From CAZFPN01 sp044370655 (GTDB lineage: Bacteria > Pseudomonadota > Alphaproteobacteria > Rickettsiales > Deianiraeaceae): a stretch of 8,015 nucleotides of DNA. This document shows, piece by piece, positions 1 through 5,773 of the stretch. The position numbers and the translations under genes are program-made. Below the pieces are notes generated by a model. It worked only from the letters and a program-made list of their open reading frames with translations, searched no databases and was not told where the DNA came from. The stretch lies in assembly GCA_044370655.1 (NCBI GenBank), contig JBILVD010000052.1, positions 1-8,015 of the forward strand, given 5' to 3'. Each line of letters begins with the position of its first letter. The stretch's first letter is position 1.

Positions 1-161
1 ATAAAATTCTATCTGTTAGTCATAAAGTTTATGTATTTAATCGTTTTATCAGAAAAGGAATGGTAAAGGAACTGAAAAGGAAAAATTTGATATAATAAAT
101 TTTATATCTCTACTGATGGATACCGCATTATTTTTCATCAACAAAACAATAATGAAAAGTT

Positions 162-182
162 AAAACCTTGATTTTAAAGGCT
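162..182 (-). terminator. Weak hairpin after tRNA-Thr
   Basis: Read on the minus strand, AGCCTT (182-177) can pair with AAGGTT (169-164) around a 7-base loop. This gives a 6-bp stem with one G-T pair, followed by TTTTAACTTTT. It begins 8 bases past the encoded CCA of the tRNA, which is where a terminator would be expected. The stem is short and the T run is interrupted, so this is a weak call. The rest of 1-161 shows no gene; stop codons are frequent in all frames. Confidence 0.3.
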
Positions 183-189
183 TACAAGC

Positions 190-267
190 TGGTGCCACAG
201 ACAGGATTTGAACCTGCGACCTACTGGTTACGAATCAGTTGCTCTACCGGGCTAAAGCTACTGTGGC
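190..267 (-). tRNA. tRNA-Thr (anticodon CGU)
   Basis: This is a full cloverleaf on the minus strand. The acceptor stem GCCACAG/CTGTGGC pairs in all 7 positions. The D arm is GCTT/GAGC with a 10-base loop containing GG. The anticodon loop is TTCGTAA, with anticodon CGT at 232-230, reading ACG (Thr). The variable loop is AGGTC, and the T arm GCAGG-TTCGAAT-CCTGT is canonical. The discriminator base is A (193) and CCA is encoded at 192-190. One oddity is that the anticodon stem ACTGA/CCAGT has an A·C mismatch at the pair next to the loop (positions 31-39, coordinates 235 and 227), where related Thr tRNAs normally have A-U. A TTGCAA element at 299-304 could be the -35 of its promoter, but no good -10 accompanies it. 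Confidence 0.95.
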
Positions 268-333
268 GTCAAACTTAAATAAAATTAAATTTTGAATTTT
301 GCAAGAAATTTTTAAGATTTTTCAATAAAATGC

Positions 334-370
334 TTGACTTTGAAATTGAATTGTAATTAGATACTAAAAT
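334..370 (+). promoter_or_regulatory. Possible promoter of the 391 gene
   Basis: TTGACT (334-339) is a good -35-like hexamer upstream of the orphan gene. Candidate -10 elements are TAGATA (358-363, spacing 18, only 3 of 6 consensus bases) and TAAAAT (365-370, 5 of 6, pairing better with TTGAAA at 340-345 at spacing 19). Neither combination is strong, and the region is so A/T-rich that chance matches are expected. No Shine-Dalgarno sequence precedes the ATG at 391; the bases just upstream are TTTTTCAACTTTT. Confidence 0.25.
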
Positions 371-390
371 GTAAATATTTTTCAACTTTT

Positions 391-747
391 ATGATAAATC
401 GTAATAATTTAAATAGTAGTAATTTAAATAATTGGAATATTCAAAAACTGGTATATGCGTTTCTCTCTGGTAGTACGTGTCTGATTACTTCTCTTGTATC
501 TGGCACGCCTGCGAATATTGTTTCTGGCGTATTTTCTATATTGTCTTACTCTGCTGGGTTATATTGCGGTTGTACTGCTTACAAACAATGTAAGAATAAT
601 CGAGTTGAAAGTGATGAACCTCCTAAATACGAAGATGCGACAAAAGGACCAAATAAAGCTGGAATAGAGCAACCGATGAGTTATGAGAAATATATGGAAT
701 ATGAAAGAGGGCAGCAAGGTGTTGGATCAAATGGTTGTGGGATTTAA
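391..747 (+). CDS. Orphan hydrophobic-hairpin protein with PPxY motif, possible effector
   Basis: I do not recognise this 118-residue protein. Visible parts: an Asn-rich N-terminus (residues 3-16, 8 Asn, partly from a 10-bp direct repeat at 406-415 and 421-430); a first hydrophobic segment about 20-37; a short turn SGTPAN (37-42); a second hydrophobic segment about 43-63 rich in Ser and Gly; a juxtamembrane Cys cluster (C59, C61, C67); and a polar tail 68-118. The tail contains EPPKYEDA, with a consensus PPxY motif at 77-80 followed by acidic residues, and a tyrosine cluster SYEKYMEYE (97-105). PPxY motifs are known ligands of WW domains, such as those in Nedd4-family ubiquitin ligases. Paired hydrophobic hairpins with a cytosolic tail are known from inclusion-membrane proteins of intracellular bacteria. 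An effector role is therefore inference, not shown. It stands alone on the plus strand, convergent with ftsQ. Alternatives are an ordinary small membrane protein or a spurious ORF. Confidence 0.65.
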   Translation: MINRNNLNSSNLNNWNIQKLVYAFLSGSTCLITSLVSGTPANIVSGVFSILSYSAGLYCGCTAYKQCKNNRVESDEPPKYEDATKGPNKAGIEQPMSYEKYMEYERGQQGVGSNGCGI

Positions 748-755
748 GTTTTCAA

Positions 756-1625
756 CTACCAAGTCAAAACGAGATATGAAGATGAGGGGGAATACTGCTC
801 TACTTCTCCTGTTTTGAACCTTGAAAAGAAGATTTTTCCCTTTACTCTAAGGTCAACTTGTTTTATGTTTTTGTCTAAAATTTGGTTTTGAGTAATGAGA
901 TTTTTGAGTATCGTTATGGCTTCTTTTGTTTCATTTTCGGGTAAGTTAACGAGAATTTTGTTTTTTAATACAATATCAAAACGATAGCCAAAAAATGAGA
1001 TAAATTGCGTCACCTGCTCTAGCAAGCCTTCGGATTCAATCATAGCGTGAAGCTTGAGGGCGTCTTGAATGTTAAAGTCCCCTAGAATGATTGGTATTTT
1101 TAGCCTAGAATCATTGAATTTTACTATATCGCCAGATTTAGTTATAGAATAGAAGGTGTTTGTTTCTGCCTCCCAAAAACGCATGATTAGAGGCTTTTCT
1201 TTTATATGGACAAACATTTTGTTGGGTAAGGACCGCTTAATTCCAACAAAATCAATTACTGGATTTTGCATTAACGATTGAGTGATTTTAGATTCGCTAT
1301 TAACTAAAGTTACGTCATCAAAAGAAACGTCTGTGTTGTAAATATGGGATAAAACCTCATCGGTAGAAACAAGCTTATTGCCTGATATTTCAATCACTTG
1401 CACTTTTCCAAAAATTGCGTCGTTGACCTGCTCAAAAAAAACACGATAATGGCTTGGAAAGAGGTGATATAGCTTTTCAAAATGCCAAATTATGATTATA
1501 AAAGCAGTTAAAATCACTAACACAAAAACCTTGAAAAAAAAGGAAAATTTGATTTTTTTTTGATTTTTTCGCCTTTGTTTCATTTGCTTCATTTGTTTCG
1601 TAAATAATGAGTTATGTGTATCCAT
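756..1625 (-). CDS. ftsQ: Cell division protein FtsQ
   Basis: FtsQ is a bitopic inner-membrane divisome protein that links early and late division proteins through its periplasmic part. The 289-residue product has the expected order: a basic cytoplasmic tail (1-26, many Lys/Arg/Gln), one membrane helix (about 27-48), a POTRA domain (about 74-145, starting VQVIEISGNKLVS), then the FtsQ beta domain to about residue 270. Length is normal for alphaproteobacteria. The chosen ATG overlaps the mlaF-like gene by 14 bases, suggesting translational coupling. ATGs at residues 12 and 15 (1592 and 1583), inside a 9-bp tandem repeat, are alternative starts, and no Shine-Dalgarno decides between them. It is last in the minus-strand run and has no ftsA, ftsZ or ddl beside it, so the classical dcw cluster is broken here. 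Identification rests on topology, the POTRA-like pattern and length, since FtsQ sequence conservation is low. Confidence 0.85.
   Translation of the reverse strand: MDTHNSLFTKQMKQMKQRRKNQKKIKFSFFFKVFVLVILTAFIIIIWHFEKLYHLFPSHYRVFFEQVNDAIFGKVQVIEISGNKLVSTDEVLSHIYNTDVSFDDVTLVNSESKITQSLMQNPVIDFVGIKRSLPNKMFVHIKEKPLIMRFWEAETNTFYSITKSGDIVKFNDSRLKIPIILGDFNIQDALKLHAMIESEGLLEQVTQFISFFGYRFDIVLKNKILVNLPENETKEAITILKNLITQNQILDKNIKQVDLRVKGKIFFSRFKTGEVEQYSPSSSYLVLTW
1574..1600 (-). repeat. Three-copy 9-bp tandem repeat inside ftsQ
   Basis: On the plus strand TTTGTTTCA (1574-1582), TTTGCTTCA (1583-1591) and TTTGTTTCG (1592-1600) are three consecutive 9-mers that differ at one or two positions. On the coding strand they give the KQM-KQM-KQ stretch of the FtsQ cytoplasmic tail. 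Two of the units supply in-frame ATG codons. Confidence 0.85.
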
Positions 1626-2328
1626 TTTTGCGAATAAATGTGTTTAGTATTTCGTCTTTTGAGTTATCCATTTCTTGCGGAGTGCCAATCCAATGAATTT
1701 TTCCGTCAAGAAAAAACACTATTCTGTCTGCAACGATTTTTGCACACTCAATATCGTGCATAATTGAAATTTTAGTAACGCCTTCTTCGGTGCCAACGCT
1801 TCTTATTAGATTGCTTATTTTGAGTGATGTTAATGGGTCAAGCCCGCTTGTTGGTTCATCGAAGAAGATAATCTCGGGGCTTCCCATAAGACATCTTGCA
1901 ATTGCAACTCGTTTTTGCATTCCTCCTGAAATATCGGAGGGGTATAAATATGCAACATCTTCTTTTAAGTCAACTTTTTCAAGCATTTTTTTAGAGAGAT
2001 TGATTGCCTTCTCCTTCTTCATTCCGTCGTTTTCAATTGCAGTTATGCAAATGTTCTTCCACACGGGGTAGGAGTCGAAAAGGGCATTTAATTGAAATAA
2101 AAAGCTGATTTTTGGCTTTTGATTTGAAGAGGTGATTTCTATCTCGCCTGATGTTTTTTCTAGCAAGGATGCTAAAATCTTGAGAAATACGGTTTTTCCG
2201 CAACCAGAACCTCCAAGTATAACTATCGATTCGCCTTTGTATATATCCAAATTCACTCCTTTTAGGACGGACTTTTTGTCAAAATTTTTTACGAGATTTG
2301 AAACTCTTATCTTAACTTCTTTTTGCAT
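1612..2328 (-). CDS. mlaF: ABC transporter ATPase, MlaF-like
   Basis: This is a complete 238-residue ABC ATPase. Motifs in order: Walker A GGSGCGKT (39-46, K45), Q-loop glutamine 79 in FLFQ, signature SGGMQKR (134-140), Walker B IIFFDEP (153-159, D157 and catalytic E158), D-loop SGLD (161-164) and H-loop H191. The ISGGMQKR form of the signature and the length fit the MlaF/Ttg2A group, which powers retrograde phospholipid transport between outer and inner membrane with MlaE permease and MCE-domain MlaD. Those partners are not in this window, so the subfamily assignment is by sequence resemblance only. Another importer ATPase is possible. It overlaps purQ upstream by 17 bases and ftsQ downstream by 14 bases, so the three genes are probably co-translated. 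Confidence 0.8.
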   Translation of the reverse strand: MQKEVKIRVSNLVKNFDKKSVLKGVNLDIYKGESIVILGGSGCGKTVFLKILASLLEKTSGEIEITSSNQKPKISFLFQLNALFDSYPVWKNICITAIENDGMKKEKAINLSKKMLEKVDLKEDVAYLYPSDISGGMQKRVAIARCLMGSPEIIFFDEPTSGLDPLTSLKISNLIRSVGTEEGVTKISIMHDIECAKIVADRIVFFLDGKIHWIGTPQEMDNSKDEILNTFIRKNGYT

Positions 2329-2962
2329 GTTTTTTTATATTTTCAAACATTGGAATGAAGTCTTCGCTTACGATTGTTCTTTCTGGGTGGGGCATCATTC
2401 CTAAAATGTTGTAATTTTTGCCCCCGATAATTCCCGCTATAGAATTTTTAGAACCGTTGAAGTTTTCATTGTAAGTAAAGGCTATTCTGTTTTCATCTTC
2501 AAGCATTTTTAAAGTTTTGCTATCGGCTGTGAACATTCCGTCTCCATGAGCCACCTGCACTTTTAAATTTTGCTTTAAATTTTGTGTAAAAATGCTGTCT
2601 TTATTGGCTTTGCTAATTGTGATTTCTTTGCAAACAAAATGCCCGCATTTATTTGGAAGCAAAGCCCCTGGGAGAATTTTTGCTTCTGTTAAAATTTGAA
2701 ATCCGTTGCAAATCCCGATTGTAATGCCTCCATTTTCTGCAAAGTTTCTAATCTCATTCATAATTTTGCTTCTAGCCGCAACAGCACCAGACCGAAGATA
2801 GTCTCCATAACTAAAGCCCCCTGGTAAAAAGCAAATTGATGTATCACTTGGGAGGCTTTCTTCGTGCCAAATTAGGCTTGCCTCAAAACCAAATTTTTTT
2901 AGAATATCTCTAGCCTCTTTATCGCAATTAGAGCCAGGAAAAACAACAACCGACGCCTTCAT
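2312..2962 (-). CDS. purQ: Phosphoribosylformylglycinamidine synthase subunit PurQ
   Basis: PurQ is the glutaminase subunit of FGAM synthase. It releases ammonia from glutamine, which PurL with PurS uses to convert FGAR to FGAM in de novo purine synthesis in the cytoplasm. The 216-residue protein is a class I glutamine amidotransferase: N-terminal VVVFPGSNCD (5-14), oxyanion-strand region LPGGFSYGDYLR (46-57), nucleophile C85 in GICNGFQ, and the His-Glu pair H192/E194 in MMPHPER. Length is about normal, and all three catalytic residues are present, so it should be active. Its presence implies the organism keeps at least part of purine synthesis, unlike the most reduced intracellular lineages such as Rickettsia. 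PurL and PurS are not seen here. The ATG is preceded by an A-run without a Shine-Dalgarno. The 58-base gap to pstC shows no terminator. Confidence 0.95.
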   Translation of the reverse strand: MKASVVVFPGSNCDKEARDILKKFGFEASLIWHEESLPSDTSICFLPGGFSYGDYLRSGAVAARSKIMNEIRNFAENGGITIGICNGFQILTEAKILPGALLPNKCGHFVCKEITISKANKDSIFTQNLKQNLKVQVAHGDGMFTADSKTLKMLEDENRIAFTYNENFNGSKNSIAGIIGGKNYNILGMMPHPERTIVSEDFIPMFENIKKHAKRS

Positions 2963-3020
2963 TTTTTTATTACTTTTGTATAGATTTTAAAGTCATAAAA
3001 AATAAAAAGCAAGAAAAAAA

Positions 3021-4193
3021 TTACATCTTCTTGGATTTATTTTTTATTCTTATTGAAATTATATTTAGAGTCATTGTTGCGATGAATAAAAATAGGGAAA
3101 GGGCAAACACAGAAAGGGTTTTGACGCTTTCAAATGATGTATCCCCCGTTAGTAAATGGACGATTTGCACTGTTATTGTGGTTGAAGGTTGTAGGGGGCT
3201 AAAGGTCATATTTGCAACAATTCCACAGGTTAAAAGGACTATCATCGTTTCCCCCAAAACTCTAGAGACGACGATTATAAGTGTGCTTATTATTTCTGGC
3301 AAGGATATTGGAATTATGAGCTTTTTTACGGTTTCAAAAGTTGTAAGACCCATAGCGATTGATGCGTCTTTCAAGGTTTTTGGTATTGCGGAGAATGCGT
3401 CGTCGAGAAGAGTTGCAACATATGGTATCATCATCACTCCAATTGCAATTCCTGGAATTATTATGCTTTCAATTGATATATAAACACCGAATGTGCTTGC
3501 GAAATATACTATTTTTGGTGCAAGAAAAAACGCCCCGATGAAGCCATAAAATATACTTGGGACACCTGCTATAATTTCAAAAATGGATTTTAGGATAAAT
3601 CTTGTTCTTTTGGATTTTATATACTCTGAGAGATTAATTGCGATTAAAAGACCGAATGAAAAGGCTACAATTATAGAAAATAAGGTTATGTAAAGAGTGT
3701 TTATTACGAGCGGTATTATCCCGAATGAGTTTTCTAGGTCAAACTCGTAGTTTTCCGGAATCCAGCTTGTTTTTAGAAAGAAGTTTGCAAGCCCAACTTG
3801 CTCAAAAAATAGATATGAGTTAATGAAAATAGAGTAAAAAATTAGACCTACCGTAATGATTGAAATGATGGAAAATAAAAGGAGGTTCATCTCTATACAA
3901 TAGTCTACGATTTTTGTGATTGCGTAGCCTAAAAGTTCAAATCCTTTGCAGAATAAAAATATGCAAATTGAAGTGTAAATGACAAAAAAGGATAATATGA
4001 AATGGACTTGTTCATCTAGTAAAAATCTTATTAGAGAGTGTAAAATTATGAAAAGTATAAAAAGACCGTAGAAGTAAAATCTTTTAGGGACTAAATAAGT
4101 TGATGTGAGATGTTGCTTTAATTTGTGATAAAACCTCTTAGAGAATATTATGCAAGAGGTTATAAAAATTATAAAGGACAAAAAAAGTGCCAT
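3021..4193 (-). CDS. pstC: Phosphate ABC transporter permease PstC
   Basis: This is an inner-membrane permease of the high-affinity phosphate importer, which works with PstA, PstB and periplasmic PstS. The 390-residue protein has an N-terminal extension with about four hydrophobic helices (near 2-18, 39-57, 63-82, 105-125). The conserved permease domain starts near SFGIIPLVINTLYIT (156-170). Family signatures include AGVPSIFYGF (209-218), FLAP (223-226), the EAA-type cytoplasmic loop DASIAMGLTTFETVKK (276-291) with LPE at 298-300, and RVLGETM (311-317). The FLAP motif, the LGETMIVL sequence and the SW-P segment before the core favour PstC over its paralogue PstA. A long N-terminal extension is also familiar in alphaproteobacterial PstC. 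No pstS, pstA, pstB or phoU lies nearby, so the transporter genes are dispersed. GAGAG just before the ATG is the nearest thing to a Shine-Dalgarno in this run. Confidence 0.85.
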   Translation of the reverse strand: MALFLSFIIFITSCIIFSKRFYHKLKQHLTSTYLVPKRFYFYGLFILFIILHSLIRFLLDEQVHFILSFFVIYTSICIFLFCKGFELLGYAITKIVDYCIEMNLLLFSIISIITVGLIFYSIFINSYLFFEQVGLANFFLKTSWIPENYEFDLENSFGIIPLVINTLYITLFSIIVAFSFGLLIAINLSEYIKSKRTRFILKSIFEIIAGVPSIFYGFIGAFFLAPKIVYFASTFGVYISIESIIIPGIAIGVMMIPYVATLLDDAFSAIPKTLKDASIAMGLTTFETVKKLIIPISLPEIISTLIIVVSRVLGETMIVLLTCGIVANMTFSPLQPSTTITVQIVHLLTGDTSFESVKTLSVFALSLFLFIATMTLNIISIRIKNKSKKM

Positions 4194-4224
4194 CTCTCGA
4201 AGCTTTAGTTTACAGGGGTTTAGG

Positions 4225-4365
4225 TTATACGGCTAACTTTCTTCTCCCGTGTCTTCTTCTCCTCCTGATGACATCTTTACCGCTTTTTGTAGACATTCTT
4301 ACCAAAAAACCGTGAGTTCTAGCTCTTTTTACCTTTGAAGGTTGGTATGTTCTTTTTGTAGTCAT
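4225..4365 (-). CDS. rpmH: 50S ribosomal protein L34
   Basis: This is a 46-residue, highly basic protein opening MTTKRTYQPSKVKRARTHGF and closing with a run of Arg and RRKLAV. This is the near-invariant L34 pattern (KRTYQPS, R-R-HGFL-RM-T-GR--I-RRR-KGR--L). In this copy the usual KGR is HGR and GR is GK (residues 29-30). L34 is a small protein of the large ribosomal subunit. It starts 8 bases after the sdhD stop and ends 31 bases before pstC. In most bacteria rpmH is immediately followed by rnpA, the RNase P protein; here rnpA is absent from the next position and no remnant fits in the 31-base gap. The gene is easily missed by length-filtered calling. Confidence 0.97.
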   Translation of the reverse strand: MTTKRTYQPSKVKRARTHGFLVRMSTKSGKDVIRRRRRHGRRKLAV

Positions 4366-4373
4366 AGTGTTTA

Positions 4374-4757
4374 TTATAATGTAGTAATTGAAATTAAAAA
4401 GTTAAAGTAAATAAATGTAAAAAATACAAAAGTAAAGAAAAAAATGTTAAAAGCGATAAATAAAGTTTTTAACACTATTCTTTTGTGGTGAGATTTTACA
4501 TAATCTAGCAAAATAGCATTAAACCTAAGGTATGCAATGGAAAGTGCCGAAACCATAAGCAGTGCTAGGGCGGATATATTTAAAAGATTGACAAAGAATA
4601 AATCAATGTAAAATGGCATTTTCGTAAGCTTGTATGAAAGAAGTAGATAGAAAAAGACGTAAAGTGCGGTTGGCACGAATATGATTTTTGCAAATTTTTC
4701 TACAATCCAAGCTTTTGAACCAGCATCAGATTTGGTATACACGCCAGCAAATTCCAT
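4374..4757 (-). CDS. sdhD: Succinate dehydrogenase membrane anchor SdhD (divergent)
   Basis: This 127-residue protein has three hydrophobic helices (about 22-42, 51-75, 95-118), matching the SdhD anchor of complex II, which holds SdhAB at the inner membrane and helps form the quinone site. The start GSKAWIVEKFAKIIFVPTAL (13-32) resembles the GS-HWLLQRVTGI segment of alphaproteobacterial SdhD. The segment after helix 2, ILLDYVKSHHKRIVL (82-96), matches the VVIEDY-x4-K-R region, with the quinone-site D85-Y86 pair kept. In E. coli and Rickettsia the heme b ligand His lies 11 residues before that Asp. Here that position is I74 (codon ATT, 4538-4536), so the ligand appears lost. sdhC, sdhA and sdhB are not adjacent. 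Assignment is by my recall of family patterns; a different three-helix protein is less likely but possible. Confidence 0.72.
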   Translation of the reverse strand: MEFAGVYTKSDAGSKAWIVEKFAKIIFVPTALYVFFYLLLSYKLTKMPFYIDLFFVNLLNISALALLMVSALSIAYLRFNAILLDYVKSHHKRIVLKTLFIAFNIFFFTFVFFTFIYFNFLISITTL

Positions 4758-4819
4758 AAAAAATCAAATAAAATAATACTAATAAAGAACGCAAAACTTT
4801 TAAAAGTCAAGTAAAAAAT

Positions 4820-5209
4820 TTAATCTTCATACTCCTCATCGGACTTGTAGTTTAATTTTTTAGATGAGCTTAAATCTTCGTCGTCTTCATCTTCAAAATC
4901 GTCCTCTCTAAAGTCCTCTTTTCTAAAGGTTCTTTCAGTATATTCAGGCTCTTTTATGGGCTCTACAAAAGGAGAGGTTAGGCTTTCCATTAAGTCTTCA
5001 AAACGGAGTTTGCCTTGCCTTATCTCCTCCATTGCTATCATAATTGCGTGGTTTTTAGCACTATCAAAGCCTTCAATTAAAGGTTTGGAACCGCTAATAA
5101 TTGCCCTAGCTCTCTGAGAGGCGTAAAACACAAGGTCGTATTTACCTGTCATTTGGGGCAAAACACAGTCCTCAGATGTGATTTTTGTTCTTGCTATTTT
5201 GTCTGTCAT
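4820..5209 (-). CDS. rpoZ: RNA polymerase omega subunit with acidic tail
   Basis: Omega is a small subunit that helps RNA polymerase assembly by chaperoning beta-prime. The 129-residue product shows the family core: ARTKITSEDCV (6-16, compare ARITVEDC), the KYDLVFYASQRARAI segment (23-37, with the conserved RAR), and the AKNHAIMIAMEEIRQGKL helix (51-68). Beyond about residue 84 it carries a long low-complexity tail that is mostly Asp, Glu and Lys (for example EDDFEDEDDED, 102-112), much longer than the E. coli protein of about 91 residues. Extended acidic tails are seen in other rickettsial-type omega proteins. It follows nuoE by 8 bases and precedes sdhD by 62 bases. No spoT/rel gene, its usual partner in many proteobacteria, is present here. 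Confidence 0.93.
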   Translation of the reverse strand: MTDKIARTKITSEDCVLPQMTGKYDLVFYASQRARAIISGSKPLIEGFDSAKNHAIMIAMEEIRQGKLRFEDLMESLTSPFVEPIKEPEYTERTFRKEDFREDDFEDEDDEDLSSSKKLNYKSDEEYED

Positions 5210-5217
5210 AATAATAA

Positions 5218-5769
5218 TTAACTTTTCTTTAAAAAACGGATTGGTTCTGCGGAATTTCTTCCAGAAAATGAACCGTGTTTTGGCAACTTACCGTTTTGTA
5301 TATCACGAATTATATTCAAGGTTGTTTCAATTGTCAAGTCCTCATAATAATAATCGTTAATTTGCATCATTGGGGCGTTGGAGCATGCCCCTAGGCACTC
5401 AACTTCAAGTAATGTGAAGAGACCATCTTTGGTTGTCTCACCTAGTTCAATTTTAAGCTCGGTTTTGAGTGTTGTGATGAGGTCTTTACTTCCTCTAAGC
5501 ATGCAGGGTGTTGTCCCGCAAACTTGAAGCACGAATTTGCCAACTGGTTCTTTATAATACATAGTGTAAAATGTTGCAACTTCCTTAACTCTTGTAACTG
5601 GCATTTCAAGAATGGTTGCGATTTCAAGCATAGAATGGGGAGATACCCAACCTTCTTGTGCTTGTGCTATATAAAGAAGCTCCATCACGGCAGATTGTGC
5701 CCTACCTTGTGGATATTTAGCGATTGCTTTTTTTGCTTTCTCTAGGTTTTCTTCGTTAAATTTAAACAT
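5218..5769 (-). CDS. nuoE: NADH-quinone oxidoreductase subunit E
   Basis: NuoE is the 24-kDa-type peripheral subunit of complex I. It carries the N1a [2Fe-2S] cluster next to the FMN/NADH subunit NuoF, on the cytoplasmic side of the inner membrane. From the ATG at 5769 it is 183 residues long. The N-terminal helical region FKFNEENLEKAKKAIAKYP (2-20) with GRAQSAVMELLYIAQ leads into the thioredoxin-like domain. The four cluster cysteines are C84 and C89 (CGTTPC) and C125 and C129 (CLGAC). A longer reading from a TTG at 5790 would add seven residues and overlap pccA. The ATG start is preferred because homologues begin at this F-x-F-x-EN segment and because it lies 4 bases past the pccA stop. All ligands are present, so it is expected to be functional. 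The rest of the nuo operon is elsewhere. Confidence 0.95.
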   Translation of the reverse strand: MFKFNEENLEKAKKAIAKYPQGRAQSAVMELLYIAQAQEGWVSPHSMLEIATILEMPVTRVKEVATFYTMYYKEPVGKFVLQVCGTTPCMLRGSKDLITTLKTELKIELGETTKDGLFTLLEVECLGACSNAPMMQINDYYYEDLTIETTLNIIRDIQNGKLPKHGSFSGRNSAEPIRFLKKS

Positions 5770-5773
5770 AAAT

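Noticed and set aside
89..108. Inverted repeat GATATAA/TTATATC with a 6-base loop
   Set aside because: Pure A/T stem of 7 bp with no T-run; expected by chance in this composition.
49..138. A 29-codon minus-strand reading from an ATG at 138
   Set aside because: Too short, no ribosome site, no recognisable features, and it lies in sequence with frequent stops; likely chance.
190..267. tRNA-Thr as an integration site for an island containing the orphan gene
   Set aside because: Islands normally lie beyond the tRNA 3' end, which here faces left; the orphan gene is on the 5' side, and no repeat of the tRNA 3' end is seen in the window.
616..636. EPPKYED as an EPIYA-type tyrosine phosphorylation motif
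   Set aside because: EPIYA motifs have a single residue between Pro and Tyr after EP; here the spacing is different and PPxY is the exact match.
736..747. C-terminal Cys-Gly-Ile of the orphan protein as a prenylation (CaaX) signal
   Set aside because: CaaX needs three residues after the Cys; only two follow, and Gly-Ile is not a known prenylation tail.
1790..2404. Two plus-strand readings opposite the ABC ATPase and purQ
   Set aside because: Both lie antisense to genes with intact catalytic motifs, and nothing in them resembles a protein family.
3031..3483. A 150-codon plus-strand reading opposite pstC
   Set aside because: It is fully antisense to a clear permease gene and its product has no family character; a shadow of the real coding strand.
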